Positions 19,501 to 27,463 of a stretch of 64,000 nt of DNA are shown in pieces. The translations under genes and the position numbers were made by a program. This stretch comes from AP-15 sp963775875 (GTDB lineage: Bacteria; Pseudomonadota; Alphaproteobacteria; ATCC43930; CGMCC-115725), in the NCBI GenBank assembly GCA_963775875.1, contig CAVZKP010000029.1, positions 14,340 to 78,339 on the forward strand, read 5' to 3'. The notes under the pieces were generated by a model that saw only the letters and a list, made by a program, of their open reading frames with translations, did no database searches and was not told where the DNA came from. Numbering within the stretch: position 1 is the first letter of the stretch; the number at the start of each line of letters is the position of its first letter.

Positions 19501-19886
19501 GCGGCGATCAGCTCGCTATCCTTGGAAGTATGATTGACGACGAGATCCATGATCACGCGCAGGCCGTGCGCCGCCGCCGCCTGCGTAAACTCACGCAGCA
19601 AGCTATCGTCGTCAGCTCGCTCGTCGCCGCGAAAGCGCGGGTTCAGGCGGTAATAGTCCTTGACGGCGTAGAGGCTGCCGGAGAACCCCGGATAATGGAA
19701 CGGATTGAGATAGACGGCATTGAATTGCATCGCCGCGATCCGCGGCAGATGCTGGCGCCATTGCCGTATCGTCCCAGCCAGGGTCGGAAACAGGTTGTAG
19801 ATGCGCAGACCTTCGCGCACCGCAGCCGCCCCGGTTTCGCGCACACCCGACCGTTCGATCATCCGCCACCAAATGTGAACCGGCAC
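16578..19886 (-). CDS. glgE: Maltose-1-phosphate maltosyltransferase with extra N-terminal GH13 domain
   Basis: This 1102-residue protein is well over the roughly 700 residues of actinobacterial GlgE. The C-terminal two thirds (about 430-1100) is GlgE proper: a DUF3416-type module, the YLPPIHPIGR donor-site signature near 685, nucleophile Asp in FRVDNPHTK near 829 and Glu in LSEAFTRP near 857. It extends alpha-1,4-glucan with maltosyl units from maltose 1-phosphate. Residues about 20-400 form a second GH13 barrel with its own apparent Asp (FRCDAAYK, near 195), Glu (CAETVGA, near 225) and Asp (ESHDTERL, near 278). Long GlgE forms occur in other alphaproteobacteria. The first gene of the operon may start at this GTG or at the ATG at 19862 (MIERSG); neither has a clear ribosome site. 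Confidence 0.93.
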   Translation of the reverse strand: MPVHIWWRMIERSGVRETGAAAVREGLRIYNLFPTLAGTIRQWRQHLPRIAAMQFNAVYLNPFHYPGFSGSLYAVKDYYRLNPRFRGDERADDDSLLREFTQAAAAHGLRVIMDLVVNHTSKDSELIAAHPGWFARDAKGEIVSPYATDPADPSRKTVWGDLAELDYQTPQRSQILAYFRDLVRHYVGLGFGGFRCDAAYKVPSEVWRGLIGAAKAIASDAVFCAETVGAPKEAVLALADAGFDYLFNSGKWWDFESPWLLDQYGAFRRIAPSIGFPESHDTERLVTELRAAGIAESEIEPRYRQAYAFAAAYSTGVLMPMGFEFGWGRRLAVVMGDDAAPEPQRFDLSQYIAQINAMKRAIPALNEEGPQRRLDSGNADLVVLERQTESGDDRALIVVNRDRRRSREIGPALAAEWAEAGSPPGSLIVDPLGLRVLHATAPAAVEGAIAMHPLWQAEAGIQIEEVYPELDGGRYPVKRILGDTFEVWADLFRDGHDRLRGVVKYRHEDEPWRETPLSFFDNDRWVARFHLDRVGLWRYTIEAWTDRFESWREELDKKREADQDIALELVEGWTIVEAGLASSEGDDVAAAAALPQEYQRGDAARRTELLLSPALREAMARSQPRTGLVRYPRELEIVVDRKAARFSSWYEMFPRSQGREPGKSASFDDCIARLPEIAALGFDVVYLPPIHPIGRVNRKGRDNSTVAGRGDPGSPYAIGSVDGGHRAVNPELGALADFRRFVGAAASEGIEVALDFAVQCAPDHPWVREHPRWFRLRPDGTIKYAENPPKKYEDIVNVDFGSADRAGLWTELRDIVLFWIGEGVRIFRVDNPHTKPLPFWEWLIREVKARCPEAIFLSEAFTRPKMMRALAKAGFSQSYTYFTWRNTKTELIEYLTELTQYPATEYFRPNFFTNTPDILPVFLQEGGRPAFRIRLVLAATLSPAYGIYNGFELCENTPIPEREEYLHSEKYEYKVWDWDRPGNIKDDIRALNRCRRDNPALHEFLNLHFLGCADPDVLAYLKISADRSNAIIVLVNLDPHAAHQADIELPLALLGLEPDRPFELEEVFTRTLATCRGASQRFRLDPETNPALIFRLLHPEPQ

Positions 19887-19985
19887 CGGTCAGCGCAACA
19901 TGGCAGCGCGCGCCAAAGTTCCCCTAATCCATCTTCCCCCGCGCGATGCCGGCCCGGCGGCCGCGCCAATCCGGGCATGCGCCGA

Positions 19986-20795
19986 TCAGGCCTCGACGTG
20001 ATCGAGAATGGCCCCGCCCGGGTCGAAACAGGCGGCGAGCAGCCCACCGCCCCGCCCCGCGCCGCCATCTAGCGAGGCCGCAAATTCGCGCTCGACGAGA
20101 CCTCGCTGCTGGCGGTCGGTGCCCCTGACGACGCGGCGGAACCCCTCGAACGGGGCGGCGAGATCGAGGATGTCGTCGCGGCCCCACCAGAAAGCGTCAC
20201 CTTGCGCAGCGAGCGGACGCGACGGGTCGATCGCGGCGTGAACGAACAGCAGCCCGCGATCTTCGGTAAAGGCGGCATGGCGCAGCGCCAAAAACAGGTT
20301 GGTGTGGCCGGGGGTTGCGTTCATCGCGCTGAGCAGCGCCGCGGTCCAGCGGGTGATCGTGCGCGGGCCGTCACGGGAGGCGGCTAAACCCTGCCGCAAA
20401 TCGCCGCCATAGGCGCGCACCGTGGTTTCGACGCCGGCCTTGACCATCCATTGCAGCACCTCGCCCGGATTGGGCGCAAATTGCAGCTGAAGCAGTTTTT
20501 GCCACATCTCTTCCTGTGCGCCGCGCAGATAGGCCACGTCGCAGCCAAAGCCGCGCTGGCGTCCGAGAACCCGACGGCGAAAATCGAGCAGTTCGTCGAT
20601 CGTGGCTCGCACCGCCTCGCCATGCCCGAGGTAGTTGCCGAGATAGACGACCCGGTCGCCGGTACGAAAGCGCTCGCTCAGCCGATCGTGCAGGCGGACC
20701 AGACGCGAGGCCTGGGCATGGATCGCGGCGACCGCCCACACCCGCTTCGCCATCCGAAGCCGAGCAAAATTCTGCGGCGGCCGTGCGACGTTCAC
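19986..20795 (-). CDS. Metallophosphoesterase-like protein with degenerate metal site
   Basis: This 269-residue protein has the layout of PPP/diadenosine-tetraphosphatase-type phosphoesterases, but most metal ligands are replaced. The usual GDxHG is AAIHA (residues 23-27), GDxxDRG is GNYLGHG (53-59) and GNHE is GAQE (92-95). The later FVHA His (186) is kept. It is therefore probably a structural or binding protein rather than a phosphatase, although activity has not been tested. It lies 31 bases after carD on the same strand and before the glucan operon, so it may be co-transcribed with carD. The start could also be the ATG at 20753 (MAKRVWAV). Confidence 0.7.
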   Translation of the reverse strand: MNVARPPQNFARLRMAKRVWAVAAIHAQASRLVRLHDRLSERFRTGDRVVYLGNYLGHGEAVRATIDELLDFRRRVLGRQRGFGCDVAYLRGAQEEMWQKLLQLQFAPNPGEVLQWMVKAGVETTVRAYGGDLRQGLAASRDGPRTITRWTAALLSAMNATPGHTNLFLALRHAAFTEDRGLLFVHAAIDPSRPLAAQGDAFWWGRDDILDLAAPFEGFRRVVRGTDRQQRGLVEREFAASLDGGAGRGGGLLAACFDPGGAILDHVEA

Positions 20796-20826
20796 CCCGC
20801 GTCCCGCCTCGGCATTGCCGCTCCGC

Positions 20827-21324
20827 TCAGGCGGTCAGCAATTGCTCGACCCGCTGGGTCGCCGTGGTCTCGTCGATCCGCTCGACGGCGGCAAACTCGC
20901 GGACAAAGCGGTCGAGCGCCGCCTGATAGATCTGCCGCTCGCTGTAGGATTGTTCGGGCTGGCCGGAATTCCGATAAAGATCGCGCACCACCTCGGCGAT
21001 CGAGCCCGGATCGCCCGAGGCGATCTTGGCCTGATATTCCTGGGCGCGCCGGCTCCACATCGTGCGCTTGGCCCGCGAGCGGCCACGCAGCTTGGCGAGG
21101 GCGGCATCCATCTCCTTGCGGCTTGACAATCGTCGCAAGCCGGACGCCTTGGCCTTGGCCAGCGGCACCCGCAAGGTCATCCGGTCCTTGTCGAAAGCCA
21201 CGACGAACACGCTTAGCGTATATCCGGCGATCTCCTGGATCTCGATGCCGGTAATCTGGCCGACGCCATGGGTCGGATAGACGACGAGGTCACCCGTAGA
21301 GAATAGCGGCTTTTCCGACGTCAT
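20827..21324 (-). CDS. carD: CarD/CdnL family transcription factor
   Basis: This 165-residue protein has an N-terminal Tudor-like RNA-polymerase interaction domain starting FSTGDLVVYPTHGVGQI (about residues 8-60). A helical C-terminal domain follows (about 75-160, with MWSRRAQEY and the ending RVEQLL). Proteins of this family bind the RNA polymerase beta subunit and stabilise open complexes, notably at rRNA promoters. The length is typical for alphaproteobacteria. It lies about 225 bases downstream of fdxA on the same strand, and the spacer holds no gene or clear terminator. The assignment is secure; the regulated genes are not visible. Confidence 0.95.
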   Translation of the reverse strand: MTSEKPLFSTGDLVVYPTHGVGQITGIEIQEIAGYTLSVFVVAFDKDRMTLRVPLAKAKASGLRRLSSRKEMDAALAKLRGRSRAKRTMWSRRAQEYQAKIASGDPGSIAEVVRDLYRNSGQPEQSYSERQIYQAALDRFVREFAAVERIDETTATQRVEQLLTA

Positions 21325-21551
21325 GTCCGTCTCTCACAATCGACCCGAGTGGTAATGCCGGGACGCCTCAGCCGTCGCCGCAACATGGCAACGGCGATCG
21401 TCCACAACTCGACGAAGAGCGCGGAACCGGAAGGGAACGCGTCAATCGCACCGCAGCAACGTTACCATGAAAAGCCTGTCCAAAGCCAGCGGGTCACGCA
21501 TGCCCGCAACGCATATCCCGGGCCGGCCCGCCTTCGCCCGCATCCCGCCTC

Positions 21552-21887
21552 TCAGCTGCCGCCGGGTTTGGGGCTGAATTCCTTCTCGTATTTGTCGGGG
21601 ACGTCCTTCCACGAATCGGCGTCTTCGGGATACGGCTTTTTGCGGGTGATGTTCGGCCAGCTTGCCGCATACTCGCGGTTCAACTCGACCCATCGCTCGG
21701 CTTCGGCCTCACTGTCCGGAATGATCGCGTCGACCGGGCATTCCGGCTCGCATACCCCACAATCAATGCATTCGTCCGGATGGATCACCAGCATGTTCTC
21801 CCCCTCGTAGAAGCAATCGACGGGGCAGACCTCCACGCAATCCATATACTTGCAGCGGATGCAGGCTTCGGTGACGACATAAGTCAT
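21552..21887 (-). CDS. fdxA: 7Fe ferredoxin, FdxA type
   Basis: This 111-residue ferredoxin starts MTYVVTEACIRCKYMDCVEV. The N-terminal cysteine set (C9, C12, C17, C21) includes extra spacing typical of a [3Fe-4S] site. The second set, CIDCGVCEPECP, binds a [4Fe-4S] cluster. The C-terminal 50-residue tail with WVELNREYAASWPNI is characteristic of the Azotobacter-type FdxA family. It acts as a cytoplasmic electron carrier; its partner is not known from context. It is 45 bases downstream of the TerB-like gene on the same strand and upstream of carD, an arrangement I recall from other alphaproteobacteria. Confidence 0.95.
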   Translation of the reverse strand: MTYVVTEACIRCKYMDCVEVCPVDCFYEGENMLVIHPDECIDCGVCEPECPVDAIIPDSEAEAERWVELNREYAASWPNITRKKPYPEDADSWKDVPDKYEKEFSPKPGGS

Positions 21888-21932
21888 GGTGGTGGCTTCT
21901 TCTCCTGAACTTCCCAGGCCAGCGGGCGCGGG

Positions 21933-22400
21933 TCAGATCGTCGCGTCGAGCCCAAGCCGCCCGAGGACGCGCCGCCGTGCCATGCCGCGCTCGCGATCGG
22001 GCACATAGATCAGCCCGCCGACACGGCGCAGCAGGCTGTCTTCGTACTGATCGAGCACGCCGTCCGCATAGGCGACTTCCCATAGCATCTCGACGAGTTC
22101 GATCCGTTGCTCGAAGGACAGTCGCTCGTTGATGATGCGGGTAAAGTGAAACAGCTCCACGGCGTGGCCCGCCTCGCGTTCGCCGGCGGCGAGCAAGATC
22201 CGGGCATCGGCGTGCGACAGTTTGAAGCGCCGTTCGAGCAATTGTGCGACGACCGCGCGATCCTTTTCGTCGAAATGGTCGTCGCTGTTGGCCACCTCGA
22301 CCAGCAGCGCGGCCAAAGCGAGCTGCAGTTCGTCCTTCGGCGCCGAGGCACCGTCAGGCGCAGCCCCCGTCAGCCATCCGAGAATGCTGTCGATCATCAC
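21933..22400 (-). CDS. TerB-domain protein
   Basis: This 155-residue acidic helical protein matches the TerB family seen in tellurite-resistance and other membrane-stress proteins. Its core spans about residues 25-140 and contains VEVANSDDHFDEKDRAVV and the repeated counterpart WEVAYADGVLDQYEDSLL. The paired Asp/Glu clusters in these two segments are the presumed metal-binding sites of the fold. No other ter genes are nearby, so a tellurite role should not be assumed. It precedes fdxA and carD on the same strand and is divergent from the glycosyltransferase-like gene. Confidence 0.82.
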   Translation of the reverse strand: MMIDSILGWLTGAAPDGASAPKDELQLALAALLVEVANSDDHFDEKDRAVVAQLLERRFKLSHADARILLAAGEREAGHAVELFHFTRIINERLSFEQRIELVEMLWEVAYADGVLDQYEDSLLRRVGGLIYVPDRERGMARRRVLGRLGLDATI

Positions 22401-22531
22401 TGCGTGCCTAGCATGCCGAGCCCTAGACGGGCAACCCCACGTGGTTTGGGGTCTTGCCGGCTTGCCGCATTTTCGAGCGGCGGGTTCGCCGCTGCACCCG
22501 GCCAGCGAAATGAATCAACGCGCCGGCCGTT

Positions 22532-23728
22532 GTGGCATCGGGACCTCGACAACAGGTGCGAACCTTGAGCAAGCGCGGCACGATCCTCGTTCTCCATTTT
22601 GCCGGCCAGATGCCGCTCGCCGGCATCGCCTGGCAGGCGATACACTACCTGCTCGGCCTGCAACAGCTCGGTTACAAGGTCTGGTATATCGAGGATGGTG
22701 GGGCCAACCCCTACGACCCCCGGGTTGCCAGCGTCATGATGGAATGCGAGTACAACGTCGCCTACCTGCGGCGGGCGATGGAAAGCTATGGGCTTGCCGG
22801 CCGGTGGGCCTATTGGGACGCGATCCACGATGTGTGGCACGGGCTGGGGCGCGAACGGGTGGCGCGGCTCTACGCCGAGGCGGACGGGCTGATCAACCTG
22901 TGCGGCGCCACCAGGCTTCGCGAGGAGCACCAGGCCTGCCCGGTTCGCATCATGATCGATACCGATCCCGTCTACGAGCAGATCAAATATGCCAAGGCCG
23001 ACCGCGCGGCCCGAGCCTATCTCGACGCCCACACCCACTTTTTCAGCTACGGCGAGAATTTGGGAGCGGCCGATTGCCCGGTGCCGCTGTCCGGGATCGT
23101 CTGGCGGCCGACCCGACCGCCGGTGGTGCCCGCGCTGTGGCCCGAGGCGAGGGACATCCCCCGCTGCTTCACCACCGTCGCCACCTGGGAAAACCGGGGC
23201 AAGGACATCGAATTCGACGGTGCCGGCTATGTCTGGTCGAAGCATGTGAACTTTTTGCGGTTTCTCGACCTGCCGCGCGATCGGCCCGAGACTGGTTTTG
23301 CGCTGGCGATGGATCCACCGGACGCGGCGGTGCGCCAAAGGGTCGCCGGCGGCGGCTGGAGCCTGCTCGATCCCGGCCCGATCTCCGCCGGCATGGCGCC
23401 GTATCGCGATTTTATCGCCAGATCGCGCGGCGAGTTCACCGTCGCCAAGGACATCTATGTGCGGCCAAACAGCGGCTGGTTTAGCGATCGCAGCGTGTGC
23501 TACCTCGCCGCCGGGCGGCCGGTGGTGACGATGCGCACCGGGTTTAGCAAGTTCTATCCGGTCGGGCGCGGCCTATTCGAATATTCGGACGCGGAGGAGG
23601 CGCTCGCCTCCATCGACGCGATCGCCACCGATTACCCACTCCATAGCCGTGCGGCGCGGGAGCTGGCCGAGGAGCATTTCGCCGCCGATCGGGTCATCGG
23701 CGGGTTGATGGCGGCGGCCGGCCTCTGA
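22532..23728 (+). CDS. Glycosyltransferase-like protein
   Basis: This is a 398-residue protein with the look of a GT-B glycosyltransferase. An N-terminal Rossmann start (GTILVLHFAGQMPLAGIAWQ) precedes a LGLQQLGYKVWYIED segment. The C-terminal half holds FTVAKDIYVRPNSGWFSDR and CYLAAGRPVVTMRTGFS, which resemble the donor-binding region of CgeB/GT1-like enzymes. The sugar and acceptor are unknown. The GTG at 22532 is the longest start; the TTG at 22565 (LSKRGTILVL) fits the fold equally well. It is followed by a small EamA/SMR-like transporter on the same strand, which would suit surface polysaccharide or glycolipid synthesis, but that is inference. Confidence 0.7.
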   Translation: MASGPRQQVRTLSKRGTILVLHFAGQMPLAGIAWQAIHYLLGLQQLGYKVWYIEDGGANPYDPRVASVMMECEYNVAYLRRAMESYGLAGRWAYWDAIHDVWHGLGRERVARLYAEADGLINLCGATRLREEHQACPVRIMIDTDPVYEQIKYAKADRAARAYLDAHTHFFSYGENLGAADCPVPLSGIVWRPTRPPVVPALWPEARDIPRCFTTVATWENRGKDIEFDGAGYVWSKHVNFLRFLDLPRDRPETGFALAMDPPDAAVRQRVAGGGWSLLDPGPISAGMAPYRDFIARSRGEFTVAKDIYVRPNSGWFSDRSVCYLAAGRPVVTMRTGFSKFYPVGRGLFEYSDAEEALASIDAIATDYPLHSRAARELAEEHFAADRVIGGLMAAAGL

Positions 23729-23806
23729 GCCCCGATCGGTGGTAAAATCTTCAGACCTCGCGGCAATGATCCATTTGCGGCGGCGAGCCGGCGGCGATCC
23801 ACCCGG

Positions 23807-24151
23807 ATGAGAGCAATGGCGGTCTATTATGCGAGCCTCGCGGCAGCGATCCTGCTCGGCATCGCCGGTCAGATCGCGCTGAAATCGGCGGCCGAAGATT
23901 CAGCGACGCTTGCCGCGCAGTTTTTGAACCCGCTGACCCTGGTCGGATTCGCGATCTATGTCTTTGCCGCGCTCCTCTACATCGTCGCGCTAAAGCGGAT
24001 CCCGGTCTCGCTGGCCTTTCCCTCGGTCTCGGCCAGCTACGCCGTCGTCGCCGTGCTCGCGCACATTTTATGGGGCGAGCCCTTCGGCTGGCCTCAGATC
24101 GCGGGCATCGCGCTGATCGGCGGCGGGGTGATTCTGATCCACCAGCATTGA
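23807..24151 (+). CDS. Small EamA/SMR-type transporter
   Basis: This 114-residue membrane protein has four predicted hydrophobic helices, at about residues 5-22, 42-64, 72-88 and 95-112. The pattern fits a half-size drug/metabolite transporter like SMR or ArnE/ArnF-type flippase subunits, which work as dimers. The conserved ALKRIPVSLAFPS segment and the C-terminal GWPQIAGIALIGGGVILI are typical. It lies 78 bases after the glycosyltransferase-like gene and may export or flip its product. The ATG at 23816 is an alternative start. It is convergent with the downstream oxidoreductase. Confidence 0.78.
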   Translation: MRAMAVYYASLAAAILLGIAGQIALKSAAEDSATLAAQFLNPLTLVGFAIYVFAALLYIVALKRIPVSLAFPSVSASYAVVAVLAHILWGEPFGWPQIAGIALIGGGVILIHQH

Positions 24152-24178
24152 CCCGCCATCCCTCAGCCGGTGACTTGG

Positions 24179-25222
24179 TCAGGAGGAGGCGAAACCCTCG
24201 AAGGCATCGGGAATGCGGCGGATCTCGGATAGCAGCTCGCGCTGCAGCCCGGCCGGCGTGCGGGTGGGGAAGTTGATCTCGATCGAATCGGCGAGGCCGC
24301 CAAAGCGGTCCGCAATCGCCGGCACAATATCGCGGTAGGTGCCGCAGGCGGCGAACAGGCGCACCACATCGTCCGAGACCAGGGCCGGCATTTCGCCCCA
24401 GCGGGCCTCGAGCGACAGGCGATGCAGCTTCAGCCCGAGATCATCGAGCCCGTGCAGGGAGAGGATCGACCGATAGGTGCGGGTCGAGCCATAAAAAGCG
24501 ATGCGGCGGCGCGCCTGGTCGATCGCCGCGGCGACCGCTTGCTCGTCGGCGCCGGTGGCGACAAACCCGCCGCCGTGGAGGTCGAACTGCGCTCGGCGGC
24601 GCCCGCCCCGCCGCATCCCCTCGCGGATCTGCGGCAGGCACACCTCGTCGAGATAGCGGCGCGAGCATAGCGGATGCAGGCGCACCCCATCGCCAACCTC
24701 GCCGGCGAGGCGCAGCATCGCCGGTCCAACCGCGGCGATGGTCACCGGCACCGGCGCGAGCCCGGTGGGCTCCGGCGAAAAATCTGGGGGCATCAGACTG
24801 AGCCGGTAATGCTCGCTCTGATAGTCGAGCCGTTCGCCGGTCTCCCAGCAGCGCCAAACTGCGCGCAATGCGCCGATGTAGTCGCGCAACCTTGGCGCCG
24901 GCGGGCTCCAGGCAATGCCGAAGCGACGCTCGTTATGGCCTTTGACCTGGCTGCCGAGCCCGAGAACGAAGCGCCCGCCCGCGTTCGCATTGAGATCCCA
25001 GGCCTGGCTCGCCAGCACCGTCGGGCTGCGCGGAAAAGCCACCGCGACCGAACTCGTCAGCTCGATCCGGCTGGTGGCGACCGCGGCGAAGGCGAGCGGG
25101 GTAAACGGGTCGTGGCCAAGTTCGACGGTGGTCACCGCGGCGAAGCCGGCCTCCTCCGCCGTCGCGGCGAACGGTCCCGCGTCGCGCCAATACCGCAACG
25201 GCAAGGCGGTGAAGACGCGCAT
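24179..25222 (-). CDS. LLM-class (luciferase-like) oxidoreductase, TIGR03617-like
   Basis: This is a 347-residue flavin- or F420-dependent monooxygenase-like protein with the bacterial-luciferase TIM barrel. Visible family marks are TTVELGHDPFTPLAFAA near residues 31-47, LTSSVAVAFPRSPTVLASQAW near 55-75, and GRFVLGLGSQVKGHNERRF near 83-101. The C-terminal part has FYGSTRTYRSIL and SDDVVRLFAACG. Members labelled F420-dependent are common in proteobacteria that may not make F420, so the cofactor is uncertain. Its ATG overlaps the stop of the upstream O-antigen-ligase-like gene by one base (TGATG). Confidence 0.85.
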   Translation of the reverse strand: MRVFTALPLRYWRDAGPFAATAEEAGFAAVTTVELGHDPFTPLAFAAVATSRIELTSSVAVAFPRSPTVLASQAWDLNANAGGRFVLGLGSQVKGHNERRFGIAWSPPAPRLRDYIGALRAVWRCWETGERLDYQSEHYRLSLMPPDFSPEPTGLAPVPVTIAAVGPAMLRLAGEVGDGVRLHPLCSRRYLDEVCLPQIREGMRRGGRRRAQFDLHGGGFVATGADEQAVAAAIDQARRRIAFYGSTRTYRSILSLHGLDDLGLKLHRLSLEARWGEMPALVSDDVVRLFAACGTYRDIVPAIADRFGGLADSIEINFPTRTPAGLQRELLSEIRRIPDAFEGFASS

Positions 25223-26503
25223 CAGCGCGCTGGCTCGGCGACGCGCGATCCGCCGCTACCCACGGCCGCCCGCGCCATCACCAGAATCAGGAACAACGAG
25301 AACCATAAGGTGCCCTGCCACCATTCCTCCCAGATCCCGTAAGTCGCGAGAGTGGCGACACACCCGGTCGCGAGACTGCCACCGACCGCCGCGGCAAACC
25401 GACGCGGCCATTCGGCCCGAGCCAGCGCAAGCCAGGCGTAAGCGGCCACCAGCGCCAGCAGCACGGCGCCCGGCACGCCGAGTTCGAGCCAGAGCTGAAG
25501 TGGAGCGTTGTGCGGGTGGAGCGGCAGCCAGCTCGCGCCCGGCTCGATCGGATCCTTGCCGCCGGGGATCGCGCGCGACGAATTGAGGCCCCAGCCGGCG
25601 AGCGGGTGCTCGGCAATGCGATCGCCGACAAAGGACCAGATCAACAGCCGGTGGGCGGCCGAAAACTTCACGGCATCGGCGGTGACGACCAGATCGGACA
25701 CCCGCTCGAGCCTGGCGAAGGTCAGCGGCGCGCTGATCGCGACAAGAACCGATACCAGCGCCGCAGCCCGCGCCGTACGGGCGCGCCAGCCGTAGCAGAG
25801 CAGTGCTGCCGGCAACCCGGCGGCGAGCGCAACCTTCGCGGCGGTTCCGGCGAGTGCGCACACCGTTATGGCGGCGGCGCCCGCGAACACCAGGCCTGAC
25901 ATCCTGCGGCCGCGCGCAATCAAAGCGGCGCTCGTCGGCAATAACAGGATCGCGAATGCGACCGAGGCCTGGTTCAGCCAGCTGGCCTGATAAGAGCGGG
26001 TCGAGAACGGTTTGCTCACCGCCCCATGGGTGGCCAGATCGGTCAGCAGCCATCGCGATCCCGAGGACAAAACCGGCGACCAGAAACCCAGTCAGCCGGT
26101 CCGGTGCCACAACCAGTTCGGCCGCGGCCGCCAGCGCCAATCCGGCAGCGAACAGGCCGGCGAGGCGGGCCGCAAGCTCAAGCGAGCGCAGCGGATCGAT
26201 CGACCAGATCGCGGAGATTACTCCCCAGGTCAGCAGCGCTCCGAGCAACGCCGCCGGAGCAGCAAGACGCTGTCGCGACAGCGCTCCGCCCCTCGATAGA
26301 ACCAAGAGAGCGGCAAACAACCCGGCGACCGAGGCGAGCGGCGCGATCCCTCGCGGCACCACCACGAGCAGCGGAAAGAACAGCAGCGCGGCAAGATCGA
26401 GACCGGCCTCGAACCCGATCGCCAACCGTCGCCGGATCACCGAAACCGGGATACGCAGCCTGGTACGGACGTCTGCCGTCTCGAAAGGTCCGCCGGCCCG
26501 CAC
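25222..26503 (-). pseudogene. O-antigen ligase-like membrane protein, frameshifted
   Basis: This is one gene read in two frames. The N-terminal part (26503 down to about 26060) is hydrophobic with several membrane helices (FEAGLDLAALLFFPLLVV, VAGFVLGIAMA). The rest (about 26060 to 25222) continues in another frame with more helices. It has the Wzy_C-type loop AAHRLLIWSFVGDRIAEHPL and WLPLHPHNAPLQLWLELG typical of O-antigen ligases and polymerases. The shift lies near 26050-26060. Joined, the product would be about 426 residues, normal for the family. It may be a genuine inactivation or a one-base assembly error. It sits between ndk and the LLM oxidoreductase with overlapping ends. Confidence 0.75.
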
Positions 26504-26925
26504 TAGGGAATGATTTCGATCGCCGGAAAGAAGAAAGCGATCTCCTGGGCGGCGTTCGCGGCGGAATCCGAGCCGTGCACCGAATTCGCCTCGATCAATT
26601 CGGCAAAATCCTTGCGAATCGTGCCCGGTGAGGCGTTCGCCGGGTCCGTCGCACCCATGACCTCGCGGCTCAGCGCGACCGCCTCAGGCCCTTCGAGCAC
26701 CTGAACGACGACCGGGCCGGAGGTCATGAAGGCAACGAGCCCGCGATAAAACGGCCGCTCGGCATGGACCTGGTAAAACTGCTCGGCCTGCACCTCGGTC
26801 AGCCGGATCCGTTTTTGCGCGACGATGCGCAGCCCGCGCCGCTCGAAGCGGTCGTTGATCGCCCCGGTCAAATTGCGCCGGGTCGCGTCCGGCTTGAGGA
26901 TTGACAGGGTCCGTTCGATGGCCAT
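26503..26925 (-). CDS. ndk: Nucleoside diphosphate kinase
   Basis: This 140-residue cytoplasmic enzyme transfers the gamma-phosphate between nucleoside triphosphates and diphosphates through a phospho-histidine. The catalytic motif NSVHGSDS is near residue 117. It starts MAIERTLSILKPDATRRN, the standard N-terminus, so the ATG at 26925 was chosen over a longer frame. The MGATDPANASPGTIR segment is conserved. Its stop shares one base with the start of the O-antigen-ligase-like gene. It follows holC on the same strand with an 85-base gap. Confidence 0.97.
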   Translation of the reverse strand: MAIERTLSILKPDATRRNLTGAINDRFERRGLRIVAQKRIRLTEVQAEQFYQVHAERPFYRGLVAFMTSGPVVVQVLEGPEAVALSREVMGATDPANASPGTIRKDFAELIEANSVHGSDSAANAAQEIAFFFPAIEIIP

Positions 26926-27010
26926 CGGCAGCTTCTCTCGGTAGGGCGCGGGCGGCCGGTTTATAGCCCCAGCCGGTACCGGCGGCAATCGGCGCCACGA
27001 TCGCCCGCGC

Positions 27011-27457
27011 TCAGCCGCGGCGTTCCCAGCCCGATGCCGTCTGCTGCCAATAAGTCAGGCTATGGCCGGCCTCGCGGGCATGGCGCCAGCGCTCGCGCGC
27101 CGCCGCGACGGCGCTGTCGCTGTTGCCGTCGAACATATCGGCGCAGCGGGTGTAGGACGACAGATCGCCGGCCGCGACGCCATCGACCAGCACCAGCATC
27201 GACGCGCGGTTCGGGTTTTCGTCGCCATTGGTCAGCCAGATCGGCTGCAACGCGGGATTGCCGTCGCGGGCCGAGCCATGCGGCAGAAAGCTCGCCTCTT
27301 CGTAGGTCCACAACAGCGCGTCGAGCTGGACCACGCGTTCGGCCGAACCGGCCCTGACCACGATCGGGTAACCCTGCGCGCGGGCGCGTTCGAGAAGTTT
27401 CGGCAATGCCCGTTCGAGCGGCGTCGACAACAGGTGGTAGAAGCCGATCTCGGCCAA
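27011..27457 (-). CDS. holC: DNA polymerase III subunit chi
   Basis: This 148-residue clamp-loader accessory subunit links the clamp loader to single-stranded DNA-binding protein. It shows the family start MAEIGFYHLLSTPLERALPKLLE and the segments RVVQLDALLWTYEEASFLPHG and PIWLTNGDENPN. It follows pepA with a 6-base gap, the usual alphaproteobacterial pairing. Length and motifs are normal. Confidence 0.95.
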   Translation of the reverse strand: MAEIGFYHLLSTPLERALPKLLERARAQGYPIVVRAGSAERVVQLDALLWTYEEASFLPHGSARDGNPALQPIWLTNGDENPNRASMLVLVDGVAAGDLSSYTRCADMFDGNSDSAVAAARERWRHAREAGHSLTYWQQTASGWERRG

Positions 27458-27463
27458 GCGCGG

